NCBI RefSeq assembly: GCF_013363975.1
Contig: NZ_JABWGN010000012.1
Span: 155,423 to 219,422 of the forward strand
Length of the DNA: 64,000 nucleotides
Direction: 5' to 3'
Source: Nonomuraea montanisoli
Lineage (GTDB): Bacteria > Actinomycetota > Actinomycetes > Streptosporangiales > Streptosporangiaceae
The notes under the pieces were generated by a model that was not told where the DNA came from, ran no database searches, and worked only from the letters and a program-made list of their open reading frames with translations. The position numbers and the translations under genes were made by a program. Below, one piece after another: positions 25,620-34,609 of this stretch; the first letter of the stretch is position 1; every line of letters starts with the position of its first letter.

Positions 25620-26978
25620 ATGAACAGAGCGCTCTGCGCGGCCGTCCTGGTGGCGGCCTGCTCCATGTCCGCACCCGCGCCGGCATCGGCCACGACGTCC
25701 CGGCAGGCGTCCTCATCGGCCACTCCGGGCGGGGGCTGCGCCCCCAGCACCGCGCCACCGCAGGAATCGGCGCCGCCGACCTCGGTGAACACGCTCCGGC
25801 AGGCGTACTTCTGCGTGCTCGACAACTACTACAGCGGCCCGGTCATGGACGCGAAGGCGCTGCTGAAGAGCGCCTTCGCCGCCTACACCCAGAGCCTGAT
25901 GCGGCGCGGCGCGGACCGGGCCGACCTCAGGCTGCCCGCCCTGACGGGGAACCGCGACACCGACTGGGCCGCCTTCGCGAACGTCCTCGGCCCCGGCGAC
26001 CCTGCCGCCCTGCGCGCCGCGATCACCGGCATGGTCGCCGGACTGCACGACAACCACGCCCGCTGGGTCAGGCCGACCCCGTCGCAGGAGGGCGGGCCGA
26101 CCGGGACGGGCATCGTGGGCGCGTCGGCTCAGCAGGGAGGATCGCAGCTCGACCCCGCGGCCCGGCCGCCGATGTTCATCACCCGTGTCCTGCCCGGCAG
26201 CCCCGCCGCCAAGGCCGGCATCAGAGCCGGTGACATCGTCGTCAAGGCCGACGGCGTGCCGCCGTTCATCGGGGACACCGTGAACCAGGGCATCCTCGAC
26301 GTCTTCGCCTCCGGCACGGTACGGCTCACGCTCAAGCGTCCGACAACGGGACGAACCCGCACCGTCGAGCTCAGAGAGGGCCCCGTCACGCGGCAGCCTC
26401 CGGCGGTGACGTCGAAGAAGCTCGCCGACGGCGTCATCCACGTCCGGCTGCCCGGGTTCTACGAAGGCGCCGCCGACCAGGTCATCGCCAGGTTGAAGGG
26501 CAGGCCGAAGGCGGTGGTCCTCGATCTGCGCGGCAACGGCGGCGGGTCGCCTCGCGAGGTGACGCGGCTGCTCGGCGCGTTCGCGCACGGCAAGGTCACC
26601 AGCTACTTCTGCCCGCTGAAGGGCGACTGCGTGCCGAACCGGACCGACGACAGCGTCCCGCTGCTCGGCTCGCGCCTGGTCGTCCTCACCGACCGCGGGT
26701 GCGCCTCGGCCTGCGAGGACTTCAGCGCGGCCGTCAAGGACAACGGCCTGGGCACCCTCGTCGGGACCCGCACCGCCGGGGCCGTCTCCGGCCCCGGCGA
26801 GGGATACCTCCTCGACGACGGCAGCCTCCTGCTCCTGCCCAAGGTGCGGCACCTCGGCCCCGCCCGCGAGATCATCGACACGATCGGCGTCCCGGTCGAC
26901 CACTACGCCCCCATGACCGCCCTCGACCTGGCCACCGGACGTGACCCGGGCGTGGCCAAGGCGCTGGCGCTCCTTTGA
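25620..26978 (+). CDS. S41-family C-terminal processing peptidase, putative lipoprotein
   Basis: A 452-residue secreted serine protease. The N-terminus has a signal peptide with a lipobox-like VAAC (residues about 12-15), then a Ser/Pro-rich linker. A PDZ-like domain follows (FITRVLPGSPAAKAGIRAGD IVVKADG, about 188-220), then the S41 core with VIHVRLPGFYEG, VVLDLRGNGGGS and the catalytic-serine region RGCASACEDFSAAV. Cysteines around FCPLKGDC may form a disulfide. The gene looks intact, between a broken two-component system and a broken ABC transporter, and is divergent from the former. Substrates may be cell-envelope proteins; no evidence on specificity. Confidence 0.85.
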   Translation: MNRALCAAVLVAACSMSAPAPASATTSRQASSSATPGGGCAPSTAPPQESAPPTSVNTLRQAYFCVLDNYYSGPVMDAKALLKSAFAAYTQSLMRRGADRADLRLPALTGNRDTDWAAFANVLGPGDPAALRAAITGMVAGLHDNHARWVRPTPSQEGGPTGTGIVGASAQQGGSQLDPAARPPMFITRVLPGSPAAKAGIRAGDIVVKADGVPPFIGDTVNQGILDVFASGTVRLTLKRPTTGRTRTVELREGPVTRQPPAVTSKKLADGVIHVRLPGFYEGAADQVIARLKGRPKAVVLDLRGNGGGSPREVTRLLGAFAHGKVTSYFCPLKGDCVPNRTDDSVPLLGSRLVVLTDRGCASACEDFSAAVKDNGLGTLVGTRTAGAVSGPGEGYLLDDGSLLLLPKVRHLGPAREIIDTIGVPVDHYAPMTALDLATGRDPGVAKALALL

Positions 26979-27043
26979 ACCGGATCTTCTCCGAACCGGA
27001 TCAGGACCCGTCAGCAGAACCGGACCCGTCGAAGGAGCGGATC

Positions 27044-27790
27044 GTGAGCGATGCCGCCGGCACGCCCGTGCTGAGCGCCCGCGGGCTGCGGAAGGAACAC
27101 GGCAAAGGAGAAGGACTGGTGCGCGCCGTCGACGGCGTCGACCTCGACGTCGGCGCGGGAGAGACGGTGGCGATCACGGGGCCGAGCGGCAGCGGGAAGT
27201 CGACGCTGCTGCATCTGCTCGGCGGGCTGGACCGGCCCTCGGGCGGCGAGGTGTCGCTGAACGGCCGGCGCATCGACGACATCGGCGAGAAGGCCCTGGC
27301 CCGGATGCGGCGGACCGAGGTCAGCTATGTCTTCCAGTCCTTCCCTGATGGAGGAGCTCACCGCCGTGGAGAACGTCGAGCTGGCCGCGCTGCTCGCCGG
27401 ACGCTCACCGCGGTTCGCGCGGCGACGCGCGCAGGAGCTGCTGGACCGGCTCGGGCTCGCCGGCCGGGCCAGCAGCTCCTGCCCTCCGTGCTCTCCGGCG
27501 GCCAGCGGCAGCGGGGCGCGGTCGCCCGGGCGCTGAGCAACGAGCCGCTGGTCGTCCTCGCCGACGAACCGACCGGAAACCTGGACAGCGCCGCCACCTC
27601 GGACGTCCTCCGGCTCTTCGAGGACCTGCACGAGTCCGGGCAGACGCTGGTCATCGTCACCCACGACGCGCGGATCGCGGCCACCGCGGACCGGACGTTC
27701 TCGATGCGCGACGGCGCGCTCGTGGACGGCACCCGGCTGGCCGTCGGCACCACCGGTCAGCTCGGCGCGCTCGTCGGGCCGGAGGATTGA
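27044..27790 (+). pseudogene. MacB/LolD-type ABC ATPase with two compensating frameshifts
   Basis: GTG at 27044 has AAGGAG six bases upstream. Walker A is GPSGSGKST, the signature is LSGGQRQRG, Walker B is VVLADEPTGNLDS and the switch is VTHD. Between VFQSF (ends 27343) and LPSVLSGG (from about 27478) the main frame is nonsense, while frame +1 there reads LMEELTAVENVELAALLAG and ARRRAQELLDRLGLAGRA, the expected sequence. So about two bases are missing near 27343 and one near 27470, restoring the frame but scrambling about 43 residues after the Q loop. Sequencing error is the alternative. The partner permease is also broken. Confidence 0.8.
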
Positions 27791-27792
27791 CC

Positions 27793-29271
27793 GTGATGGG
27801 CCGCATCCTGCTCGTGATCCGTCTCGCCCTACGCGATCTCCGGCGTCGCCGCACCGAGACCGCGCCTCTGCTGATCGCCCTCCTGGCCGCCACCACGACG
27901 CTGACGCTCGGGCTCGTCCTGCGCGACGCGGCCGGCGACCCGTACCGGAGCACCCGGGCGGCCACGGCGGGACCCGACGTGGTCGCCAACGCCCACCACA
28001 CCGGCCTCGCGGAGCTCGGGAGGCCGGCCACCGCCTCCGGCGTCACCGCGCACAGCGGACCGTACCCCGTCATCGCGGGAAAGCTCGAGGCGTCCGGCCG
28101 GACGTCGGACGTGCAGGTCGAAGGACGCGACACCACCGTCGCGGCGGTCGATCAGCCCCGGGTGACGCGGGGCGGCTGGGTCAGCGCCGGCGGCGTGGTG
28201 CTCGAGGCCGCGTTCGCCGGCTCGCTCGATGTGGGTGTCGGCGACCCGGACCATGCCCAGGCATTCGTCGACCGGGCCGGCGGCGATCAGGGCGGCGCCA
28301 TGCCGATGCGGACCTGGCAGAGCATCCTCGCCGACGCCACCGACCTGGCCCGGGACTCCCAGATCCTGCTGCTCATCGGCGCCTGGCTGCTCGGTCTGCT
28401 CGCCGTGGCCAGTCTCTCGGTGCTGGTCGGCGGCCGGATGGCCGACCAGCACTGACGCGTCGGGCTCCTCAAGGCGGTCGGCGGAACCCCGAGCCTGGTC
28501 GCCGCCGTGCTGCTCGCGGAGTATCTCCTCGTGGCCGTGGTCGCGTCCGCGGCCGGGCTGGCGATCGGAGCGCTGACCGCTCCCCTGCTCACCGAGTCCG
28601 GTGCCGGCCTCGTCGGCAGCGCGGGGACGCCGTCGTTGACCTGGCCCACCATCGGTCTGGTGACCGCCGTGGCGCTCGGCGTCTCGGTGGCGGCGACCGC
28701 TGTTCCGGCCGTGCGCGGCGCCCGTACCAGCACCGTCAGCGCGCCGGCCGACGCGGCACGCCCACCTCGCCGTCCCGGGTGGCTGATCGGTCTCTCGGCG
28801 CGGCTGCCCGTCCCGCTGCTGCTCGCCTTGCGGGTCGCCGCCCGCCGGCCGCGACGGGCCGTGCTGGGCGTGGTCAGCATCGCGGTCACGGTCAGCGGGA
28901 TCTACGTCCTCCTGGTGCTCGACGCCTTCCTCGGCGACCAGCCGGGCACCGGCGCGTACACCGAGACCCAGGTGGCGGTGCTGCGGCACGTGCTCCTCGT
29001 CTGGACGGTCATCCTGCTCTCGCTGGCCGTCGCCCTGGCGACCGCGCAGGTGCTGCCCGCGTTCCTCGGCGCCGTCCTGGGGGTCTTCCCGGGAGGCTGG
29101 GCACTGTTCGCCGCCATCACCACGATCACCGGCGGCGACGGCGACAGGGCCACGCTTCCCGCACCCTGGCAGCTCATCGCCCTCGTGCTGGCAACCGTGC
29201 TCGTGGTGGCGGCGCTCACCGCTGTTCCCGCCCACCTCGGCGGCCGCCGTCCCGTGACGGCGATTCTCTGA
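27793..29271 (+). pseudogene. FtsX-like ABC permease broken by an internal stop
   Basis: The open frame ends at TGA 28453-28455, yet the same frame continues at once with RVGLLKAVGGTPSLVAAVLL and further helices to 29271. In relatives the region reads as an uninterrupted GGRMADQ-x-RRVGLLKAVGG, so a CGA-to-TGA change is likely. The extracellular part is also short: LDVGVGD joins PDHAQAFVDRAGGDQG directly, suggesting an internal deletion near 28250, and the last segment around 29010-29050 looks shortened too. Start GTG 27793 or ATG 27796 follows GGAGG (27781-27785), two bases after the ATPase stop. A non-functional MacB/FtsX-type permease is the best reading. Confidence 0.8.
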
Positions 29272-29351
29272 GACGACGAGTCTCTGAGACGACGAGTCTC
29301 TGAGACGACGAGTCTCTGAGACGAATCTCCGAGACGAATCTCTGAGACGAA
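29265..29351. repeat. Six-unit tandem repeat with GTCTC/GAGAC arms
   Basis: Three perfect 16-bp units TCTCTGAGACGACGAG (29265, 29281, 29297) are followed by three 13-bp units TCTCTGAGACGAA (29313, 29326 with one change, 29339). Each junction gives GTCTCTGAGAC, a short inverted repeat, so several small hairpins can form. It fills the gap between the broken permease stop and ligA (start 29386). Confidence 0.9.
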
Positions 29352-29385
29352 GGGAAATGTCGGAGCCGACCGGCACTATGAGCGC

Positions 29386-31473
29386 ATGATCGACGCTCCT
29401 CCGCACACCGAGCTCTCCGACCAGGCCGCCTACGCGGCGGCCGTGCAGCTCGCGGCCGACGCCGCCGCGGCGTACTACGGCCAGGGCGACTCGCCCTTGG
29501 ATGACGACGCTTTCGACCGGCTCGTGCGGGGCATCGCCGCGTACGAGCGCGAGCACCCCGAGCAGGTGCTTCCGTCCTCGCCGACCGGGAAGGTGGCCGG
29601 CGGCGCGGTGGTCGGCGACGTGCCGCACACCGTGCCGATGCTGAGCCTGGACAACGTCTTCGGCCCCGACGACCTGGCCGACTGGGCCGCCTCGCTGGAG
29701 CGCCGGCTCGGCCGGACGGTGACGGCCTGGAGCGTGGAGCCCAAGCTCGACGGCCTGGCCATCTCCGCCCGCTACCGCGGCGGCCGCCTGGTCCAGCTCG
29801 TCACCCGAGGCGACGGCACCGCCGGTGAGGACGTGTCCCACGCCATCGGCACCATCGTCGGCCTGCCCGAACGGCTGGCCGACCCCGTCACGGTGGAGCT
29901 GCGCGGCGAGGTCATGATGACCGCCGGGCAGTTCGAGCAGGCATGCGCCAAGCGCCAGGCGCACGACGGCAGCACCTTCGCCAACCCGCGCAGCGCCGCC
30001 GCCGGCACGCTGCGCGCCCAGGACCGGCCGTATGTGTGCGAGCTGACGTTCTTCGGCTACGGCGCCCTGCCCGGCCCCGGCGACACGTCGGAACTCGCTG
30101 TACGGCTGCGGGAGCTCCCGCACAGCGAGATCATGGCCTGGGTCGCCGACCAGGGTGTGCAGACCACGGCCTCCACGCCGGTGGCCGGTGTCGTCACCGC
30201 CTCCCTGGAGCAGGTCCAGGAGCGGGTGGAGCAGATCGCCGCCCAGCGGGCCGAGCTGCCGTTCGGCATCGACGGCATCGTGATCAAGTGCGATCTGGCC
30301 GCCGACCAGGAGAAGGCGGGATTCAGCTCGCGGGCGCCCCGCTGGGCGATCGCCTACAAACTCCCCGCCGTCGAGAAGATCACCAAGCTGCTGGGCGTGG
30401 AGTGGAACACCGGCCGCACCGGCGTCATCGCCCCGCGCGCCGTGCTGGAGCCGGTCACGCTGGACGGCAGCATCGTCACCTACGCCACCCTGCACAACGT
30501 GGCCGACATCACCCGGCGCGGGCTCATGCTGGGTGACAGCGTCGTCGTCTACAAGGCCGGCGACGTCATCCCCCGGGTGGAGTCGCCGGTCGTGCACCTG
30601 CGCACCGGCGGCGAGCAGCCCATCGTCTTCCCCGAGGTGTGCCCGCACTGCGGTGACGCCATCGACAAGTCCCAGGAGCGGTGGCGGTGCGTGCGCGGCC
30701 GCGCCTGCCGGGCGATCGCCTCGATCAGCTACGCCGCCGGACGCGACCAGCTCGACATCGAGGGCCTGGCCGACAACCGCATCCACCAGCTCCTCGACGC
30801 GGGGCTGATCGCCGACTTCGCCGACCTGTTCACCGTGACCCGAGAGCAGTTGCTGGGCCTGGAGCGGATGGGCGAGACCAGCACCGACAAGCTCCTGGCC
30901 GCCATCGAGCGCGCCAAGAGCCGGCCGCTCAGCAGGGTGTTCTGCGCTCTCGGGGTGCGCGGCACCGGCCGGTCCATGAGCCGCCGCATCGCCCGCCATT
31001 TCGGCACCATGCAGGCCATCTGCGCCGCCGACGCGGAAGCGCTCCAGGCGGTCGACGGCATCGGCGCCGAGAAGGCGCCGCTCGTGGTGGCCGAACTCGC
31101 GGAGCTCGGCGACCTCATCGGCAAGCTGCTCGCGGCGGGGGTGAACATGACCGAGCCCGGCGTCGTGACGGCGGCACCGGGCGGCGCGCAGCCGGCTTCC
31201 GCCGAGCTGCCTGCTTCCGCCGAGCTGCCGCTGGCCGGGATGTCGGTCGTCGTCACCGGCGCGATGAGCGGCAGGCTGGAGGCCCTCTCGCGCAACGAGG
31301 TCAACGAGCTGATCGAACGCGCCGGCGGCAAGGCGTCCTCCAGCGTGTCGGCCAAGACCTCACTGCTGGTGGCGGGCGACAAGGCCGGATCGAAGCGGAC
31401 CAAGGCCGAGGGACTGGGCGTGCGGATCGTCACGCCCGAGGAGTTCGCCGAGACGGTGGAGCGATTCCTGTAG
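29386..31473 (+). CDS. ligA: NAD-dependent DNA ligase
   Basis: A 695-residue LigA with all domains in order: NAD-binding Ia domain (about 15-60), adenylation domain with the nucleophilic lysine in EPKLDGLAIS (K120), OB fold, a four-Cys zinc finger (CPHCGD...RCVRGRAC), helix-hairpin-helix repeats (LFTVTREQLLGLERMG, DGIGAEKAPLV) and a C-terminal BRCT domain (LAGMSVVVTGAMSG to the end). The hinge before the adenylation domain reads LPSSPTGKVAGGAVV, diverging from the usual housekeeping LigA, and the gene has no replication or amidotransferase neighbours; it may be an accessory second ligase. ATG at 29386; the leader is the tandem repeat. Confidence 0.92.
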   Translation: MIDAPPHTELSDQAAYAAAVQLAADAAAAYYGQGDSPLDDDAFDRLVRGIAAYEREHPEQVLPSSPTGKVAGGAVVGDVPHTVPMLSLDNVFGPDDLADWAASLERRLGRTVTAWSVEPKLDGLAISARYRGGRLVQLVTRGDGTAGEDVSHAIGTIVGLPERLADPVTVELRGEVMMTAGQFEQACAKRQAHDGSTFANPRSAAAGTLRAQDRPYVCELTFFGYGALPGPGDTSELAVRLRELPHSEIMAWVADQGVQTTASTPVAGVVTASLEQVQERVEQIAAQRAELPFGIDGIVIKCDLAADQEKAGFSSRAPRWAIAYKLPAVEKITKLLGVEWNTGRTGVIAPRAVLEPVTLDGSIVTYATLHNVADITRRGLMLGDSVVVYKAGDVIPRVESPVVHLRTGGEQPIVFPEVCPHCGDAIDKSQERWRCVRGRACRAIASISYAAGRDQLDIEGLADNRIHQLLDAGLIADFADLFTVTREQLLGLERMGETSTDKLLAAIERAKSRPLSRVFCALGVRGTGRSMSRRIARHFGTMQAICAADAEALQAVDGIGAEKAPLVVAELAELGDLIGKLLAAGVNMTEPGVVTAAPGGAQPASAELPASAELPLAGMSVVVTGAMSGRLEALSRNEVNELIERAGGKASSSVSAKTSLLVAGDKAGSKRTKAEGLGVRIVTPEEFAETVERFL

Positions 31474-31512
31474 CGGTCGCGGAGCGGCGTGCTGGAGCGG
31501 CTCGGGGGGCGT

Positions 31513-32460
31513 TCATTCCACCGTCTGTTCCAGCAGGCGCTCGGCCAGGCGCCGGACGGCGGCGTGCAGCTCCCGCGGCGACAGGATCGTGAACGGGAAG
31601 CCGAGCCCGGCGAGCATGGCGGCCATCCCGTCCAGGGACTCGGCGCGCGTCCGCAGGAGGACTCCGTCCGGTGTCTCGGTGAGGGTGGCCACCGACGGCG
31701 GGATGCGGCGGGACGCCTCGGCGAGGGGAACGCGCATGATGACCTCGACGCTGTGCGCGTACGGTACCTGGACCAGTGACGCGGTGACCTGCCGCACCGG
31801 GTCGGACTCCTCGGGGATCTCATAGGAAGCCGTTCCCGGGACGACGGAGGAGATCCGGTCGACGCGGAAGGTGCGGATCTCGCCGGACCGGTGGTCGTGG
31901 CCGGTCACGTACCAGCGGCCGGAGTGGAAGACCAGGCCGTGGCCGTCCAGTTCGCGTTCGGTCTGGTCGCCTTTCCAGGAGCGGTGGCGCAGGGTGACCC
32001 GGCGGCGGTCGCGGATCGCGGCGGCCAGGGTCAGCACGGCCCGGCTCGCGGGCGTCGGCGCCGCGCGTTCGGCGAGAGTGAAGTCCAAGGTCTCCTCCAG
32101 CGCGCCGACCTGCTCGCGCAGCGTGGCCGGCAGCACCCGGCGGATCTTGGCCAGGGCGGCTTCGGTGGCCTCGGCGGCGAGGCCCAGGCGGCGTCCGGCG
32201 AGCAGGCCGAGAACCACGGCGGTGGCCTCGTCGTCGGTGAGCATCAGCGGCGGCAGCTTGTAGCCGGGCATCAACTGGTAGCCGCCGTAGCGGCCGCGCT
32301 CGGCGGCGACCGGGATGCCCAGCTCGGCGAGCCGGGCGGCGTAACGCCGGACGGTCCGCTCGTCCACACCGAGCCGCTGCGCCAGGTCGCGACCACCCAG
32401 CCCGTGGTGCGCCTGGAGCAGTTCGAGCATCGCCAGCATCCGGGTCGCCGGATATGACAC
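31513..32460 (-). CDS. WYL-domain transcriptional regulator
   Basis: A 315-residue regulator starting at GTG 32460. An N-terminal winged helix of the HTH_11 type (MLELLQAHHGLGGRDLAQRL, residues about 12-60) is followed by a helical linker and a WYL-type ligand-binding region with HRSWKGDQTERELDGHGLVF and SGRWYVTGHDHRSGEIRTFR, then the WCX C-terminal extension (VEVIMRVPLAEASRRIPP onward). WYL proteins often sense oligonucleotides or small ligands. It is divergent from an alpha/beta hydrolase with inverted repeats between them, suggesting it controls that gene and itself. Confidence 0.87.
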   Translation of the reverse strand: MSYPATRMLAMLELLQAHHGLGGRDLAQRLGVDERTVRRYAARLAELGIPVAAERGRYGGYQLMPGYKLPPLMLTDDEATAVVLGLLAGRRLGLAAEATEAALAKIRRVLPATLREQVGALEETLDFTLAERAAPTPASRAVLTLAAAIRDRRRVTLRHRSWKGDQTERELDGHGLVFHSGRWYVTGHDHRSGEIRTFRVDRISSVVPGTASYEIPEESDPVRQVTASLVQVPYAHSVEVIMRVPLAEASRRIPPSVATLTETPDGVLLRTRAESLDGMAAMLAGLGFPFTILSPRELHAAVRRLAERLLEQTVE

Positions 32461-32474
32461 AGGTCACCCCCATA

Positions 32475-32522
32475 ATCCGGGCGGATTCTGTCCGATATTG
32501 GCTATAGCGTAGCGACATCGGA
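32475..32522. promoter_or_regulatory. Inverted repeats between WYL regulator and hydrolase
   Basis: ATCCGGGCGGAT (32475-32486) is a palindrome with 5-base arms. TCCGAT (32491-32496) and ATCGGA (32517-32522) form a wider inverted repeat around the AT-rich TATTGGCTATAGCG, a likely promoter. Candidate operators for the WYL protein. Confidence 0.4.
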
Positions 32523-32541
32523 TCACTGGAAGGACGATGAG

Positions 32542-33249
32542 ATGACGAACTACGTGCTGGTTCCCGGCTTCTGGCTCGGCGCCTGGGCTTGGGATCAGGT
32601 GGCGCAGGAGCTGCGCGCCGCCGGCCATCAGGTGCGGGCGGTCACCCTGACGGGGCTGGCGGAGAGGGCCGGGGAGCTGTCGCCGGAGGTCGGCGTGGAG
32701 ACCCATGTCGCCGACATCCTCGCGGCGATGGACGGATGGCAGGAGGTCGTCCTGGTCGGGCACAGCGGGGCGAGCGTCCCGGTGACCGCGGTCGCCGACC
32801 GGCATCCCGAGCGGCTCAGCCGGGTCGTCTACGTCGACACCGCGCCGCTGCCGTCCGGGGTGGCGGTGATCGACTTCAACGACGAGGACACGCAGAAGGT
32901 CTGGCACGCCCAGGTCGTGGACGGTCACGCGCTCGACGCGCCCTCCTTCGAGCCGGGACAGGCGAACTTCGCGGGACTGACCGAGGAGCAGTGGGCGCGG
33001 ATCCACGCGAAGGCGACGCCGCAGCCGTGGGGCACGGTCACTCAGTCGGTTCGGCGGCCTGAGCAGATCCCGGCGACGCCGAAGACCATGATCGCCTCGA
33101 CGATGCCGGTGGCGCTGATCCGCGAGCTGATCGCTTCGGGGAACCCGGCGTTCGCTCCGCTCGGCACGCCCGAATGGACCTTCGTCGAGCTGCCGACCGG
33201 CCACTGGCCGATGTTCTCGCGACCGGCGGACCTCGCCGCGCTGCTCTGA
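32542..33249 (+). CDS. Alpha/beta hydrolase (esterase-like)
   Basis: A 235-residue alpha/beta hydrolase. The oxyanion region is YVLVPGFWLGAWAW near the N-terminus, the nucleophile elbow is VVLVGHSGAS (Ser about 76) and the catalytic His is in PTGHWPMFSRP near the C-terminus. The compact size and the lack of a signal peptide indicate a cytoplasmic esterase or lyase of the hydroxynitrile-lyase/methylesterase-like group. GGAAGGA precedes the ATG at 32542. It is divergent from the WYL regulator and is probably its target. The natural substrate is unknown. Confidence 0.85.
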   Translation: MTNYVLVPGFWLGAWAWDQVAQELRAAGHQVRAVTLTGLAERAGELSPEVGVETHVADILAAMDGWQEVVLVGHSGASVPVTAVADRHPERLSRVVYVDTAPLPSGVAVIDFNDEDTQKVWHAQVVDGHALDAPSFEPGQANFAGLTEEQWARIHAKATPQPWGTVTQSVRRPEQIPATPKTMIASTMPVALIRELIASGNPAFAPLGTPEWTFVELPTGHWPMFSRPADLAALL

Positions 33250-33348
33250 CGACCTCCGCATTCGGCCCCAGGTGCCGCTCTTCCTCTTTCTTCCGTCGCA
33301 GGCCGGCCGCGACCGTCTTGTTCCTCGGCGCGGGCGGCCGGGTCCTCC

Positions 33349-34485
33349 TCAGTGGTCGTCGTCACCGAAGTCGTGGACCTCAGGGGACAGCAACTGCTCG
33401 GCACCGCCCTCCAGCAGCTTGGCGGTCCCGGTCGAGCGGGGCAGCATGGTCGCCTCGTAGGCGCGGACGGCCTCGTCGAGGGTGGCGGAGCCGGCCAGCG
33501 CGAGAGCGAGTTCGCTCGCGTCGAGCAGGGCAAGGTTGACGCCGACGCCGAGCGGGGGCATGAGGTGGGCGGCGTCACCGAGCAGGGTGACGGTGGGGTT
33601 GTGCTCCCAGGTGTGCGGGACCGGGAGGGCGAGGATGGGGCGGTCGACGTAGGGGCCGTCGTTGTCGCTGATCAGCCGGCGCAGGCGGGGAGACCAGCCG
33701 GCGTATTCCTTCAACAGCTCGGCGCGGATGCCTTCGGTGTCGTCGATGGTCAGGCCGCTGCGGCTGATCCAGTCGATCGGGACGCGCCGGATGATGTAGA
33801 CGCGGATGTGGTCGCCGCCGTTGCGCTGGGCGAACAGACCGCGGTCGCCGTCGCCCGCGGCCGCGCCGCCCTGGCCGACCAGGTCGGCGATCTCGGGATG
33901 GCGGGCGTCCACGTCGTCGAACCACGCCTCCAGGAAGCTGACTCCCGTGTACGCGGGGACGGCGGGCGAGACGGCCGGGCGGACTCGGGAGAAGGCGCCG
34001 TCGGCGCCGATGACCAGGTCGGTCTCGACGGTCGTGCCGTCGGTGAAGTGCAGCAGCCGCGGCCCGCCGGCGGGCCCGCCGACCCGGTCGAGAGCGCGGC
34101 CCCATCGCACGGTGCCCGGCTCCAGCGAGTCCAGCAGCAGATCGCGGAGGCGGCCGCGGTCGATCTCCGGTTTGAAGCGCTCTCCCTCCTCGGGCACGTG
34201 GTGCAGCACCATCTCGCCGGCGGGGGTCAGCTGCCGCATCTCCTGCCCCTCCGGACGCGCCAGCGCGAAGAACCCCTCCAGCAGACCGGCCTCGCGCAGC
34301 GCGAGCTGGCCGTCGTCGGCGTGCAGGTCCAGCGTGCCGCCCTGGTCACGGGCGTTCCGGTCCGCGTCACGGTCGTAGACGGTCACCGCCAGGCCGTGTC
34401 TCTGCAGGATGCGGGCACAGGCCAGGCCACCGGGGCCGGCGCCGATGACACTGATGCGGGCCTTCATGGGTGCGGGAGAGGTCAT
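33349..34485 (-). CDS. FAD-dependent monooxygenase, TetX-like
   Basis: A 378-residue class A flavoprotein monooxygenase. The FAD fold motif is VIGAGPGGLACARILQRHG at the N-terminus, QGGTLDLHADDGQLALREAG follows as in TetX-type tetracycline-modifying enzymes, DLVIGADGAFSRVRP is the DG motif, and TVTLLGDAAHLMPPLGVGVN is the GD motif with the pyrophosphate contact. The start at 34485 was preferred because AAAGGA lies ten bases upstream; 34515 and 34467 are alternatives. It is divergent from a TetR regulator. Whether tetracycline is a substrate is not shown; resistance or polyketide tailoring are both possible. Confidence 0.85.
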   Translation of the reverse strand: MTSPAPMKARISVIGAGPGGLACARILQRHGLAVTVYDRDADRNARDQGGTLDLHADDGQLALREAGLLEGFFALARPEGQEMRQLTPAGEMVLHHVPEEGERFKPEIDRGRLRDLLLDSLEPGTVRWGRALDRVGGPAGGPRLLHFTDGTTVETDLVIGADGAFSRVRPAVSPAVPAYTGVSFLEAWFDDVDARHPEIADLVGQGGAAAGDGDRGLFAQRNGGDHIRVYIIRRVPIDWISRSGLTIDDTEGIRAELLKEYAGWSPRLRRLISDNDGPYVDRPILALPVPHTWEHNPTVTLLGDAAHLMPPLGVGVNLALLDASELALALAGSATLDEAVRAYEATMLPRSTGTAKLLEGGAEQLLSPEVHDFGDDDH

Positions 34486-34540
34486 CGCCGGAATTCCTTT
34501 CGAAGCACGGGACACGGGCTCCCGGAAGACTAGGCACGAA

Positions 34541-34557
34541 AGTGAACCGGGTCAACT
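34541..34557. promoter_or_regulatory. Candidate TetR operator
   Basis: AGTGAACCGGGTCAACT is an imperfect palindrome (12 of 17 positions symmetric) in the divergent promoter between the TetX-like and TetR genes. TGAACCG recurs at 34562, giving a second half site. Confidence 0.4.
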
Positions 34558-34609
34558 AATGAACCGAGGCCACAAGTTGTCTGAGGTCGCGATCGTGTAG
34601 GGTTGCCTC

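Noticed and set aside
27829..30999. Very long minus-strand open frame (over 1,000 codons) across the permease and ligA
   Set aside because: Composition is repetitive Gly/Arg/His/Asp typical of the antisense frame of GC-rich genes, and it lies opposite well-identified genes.
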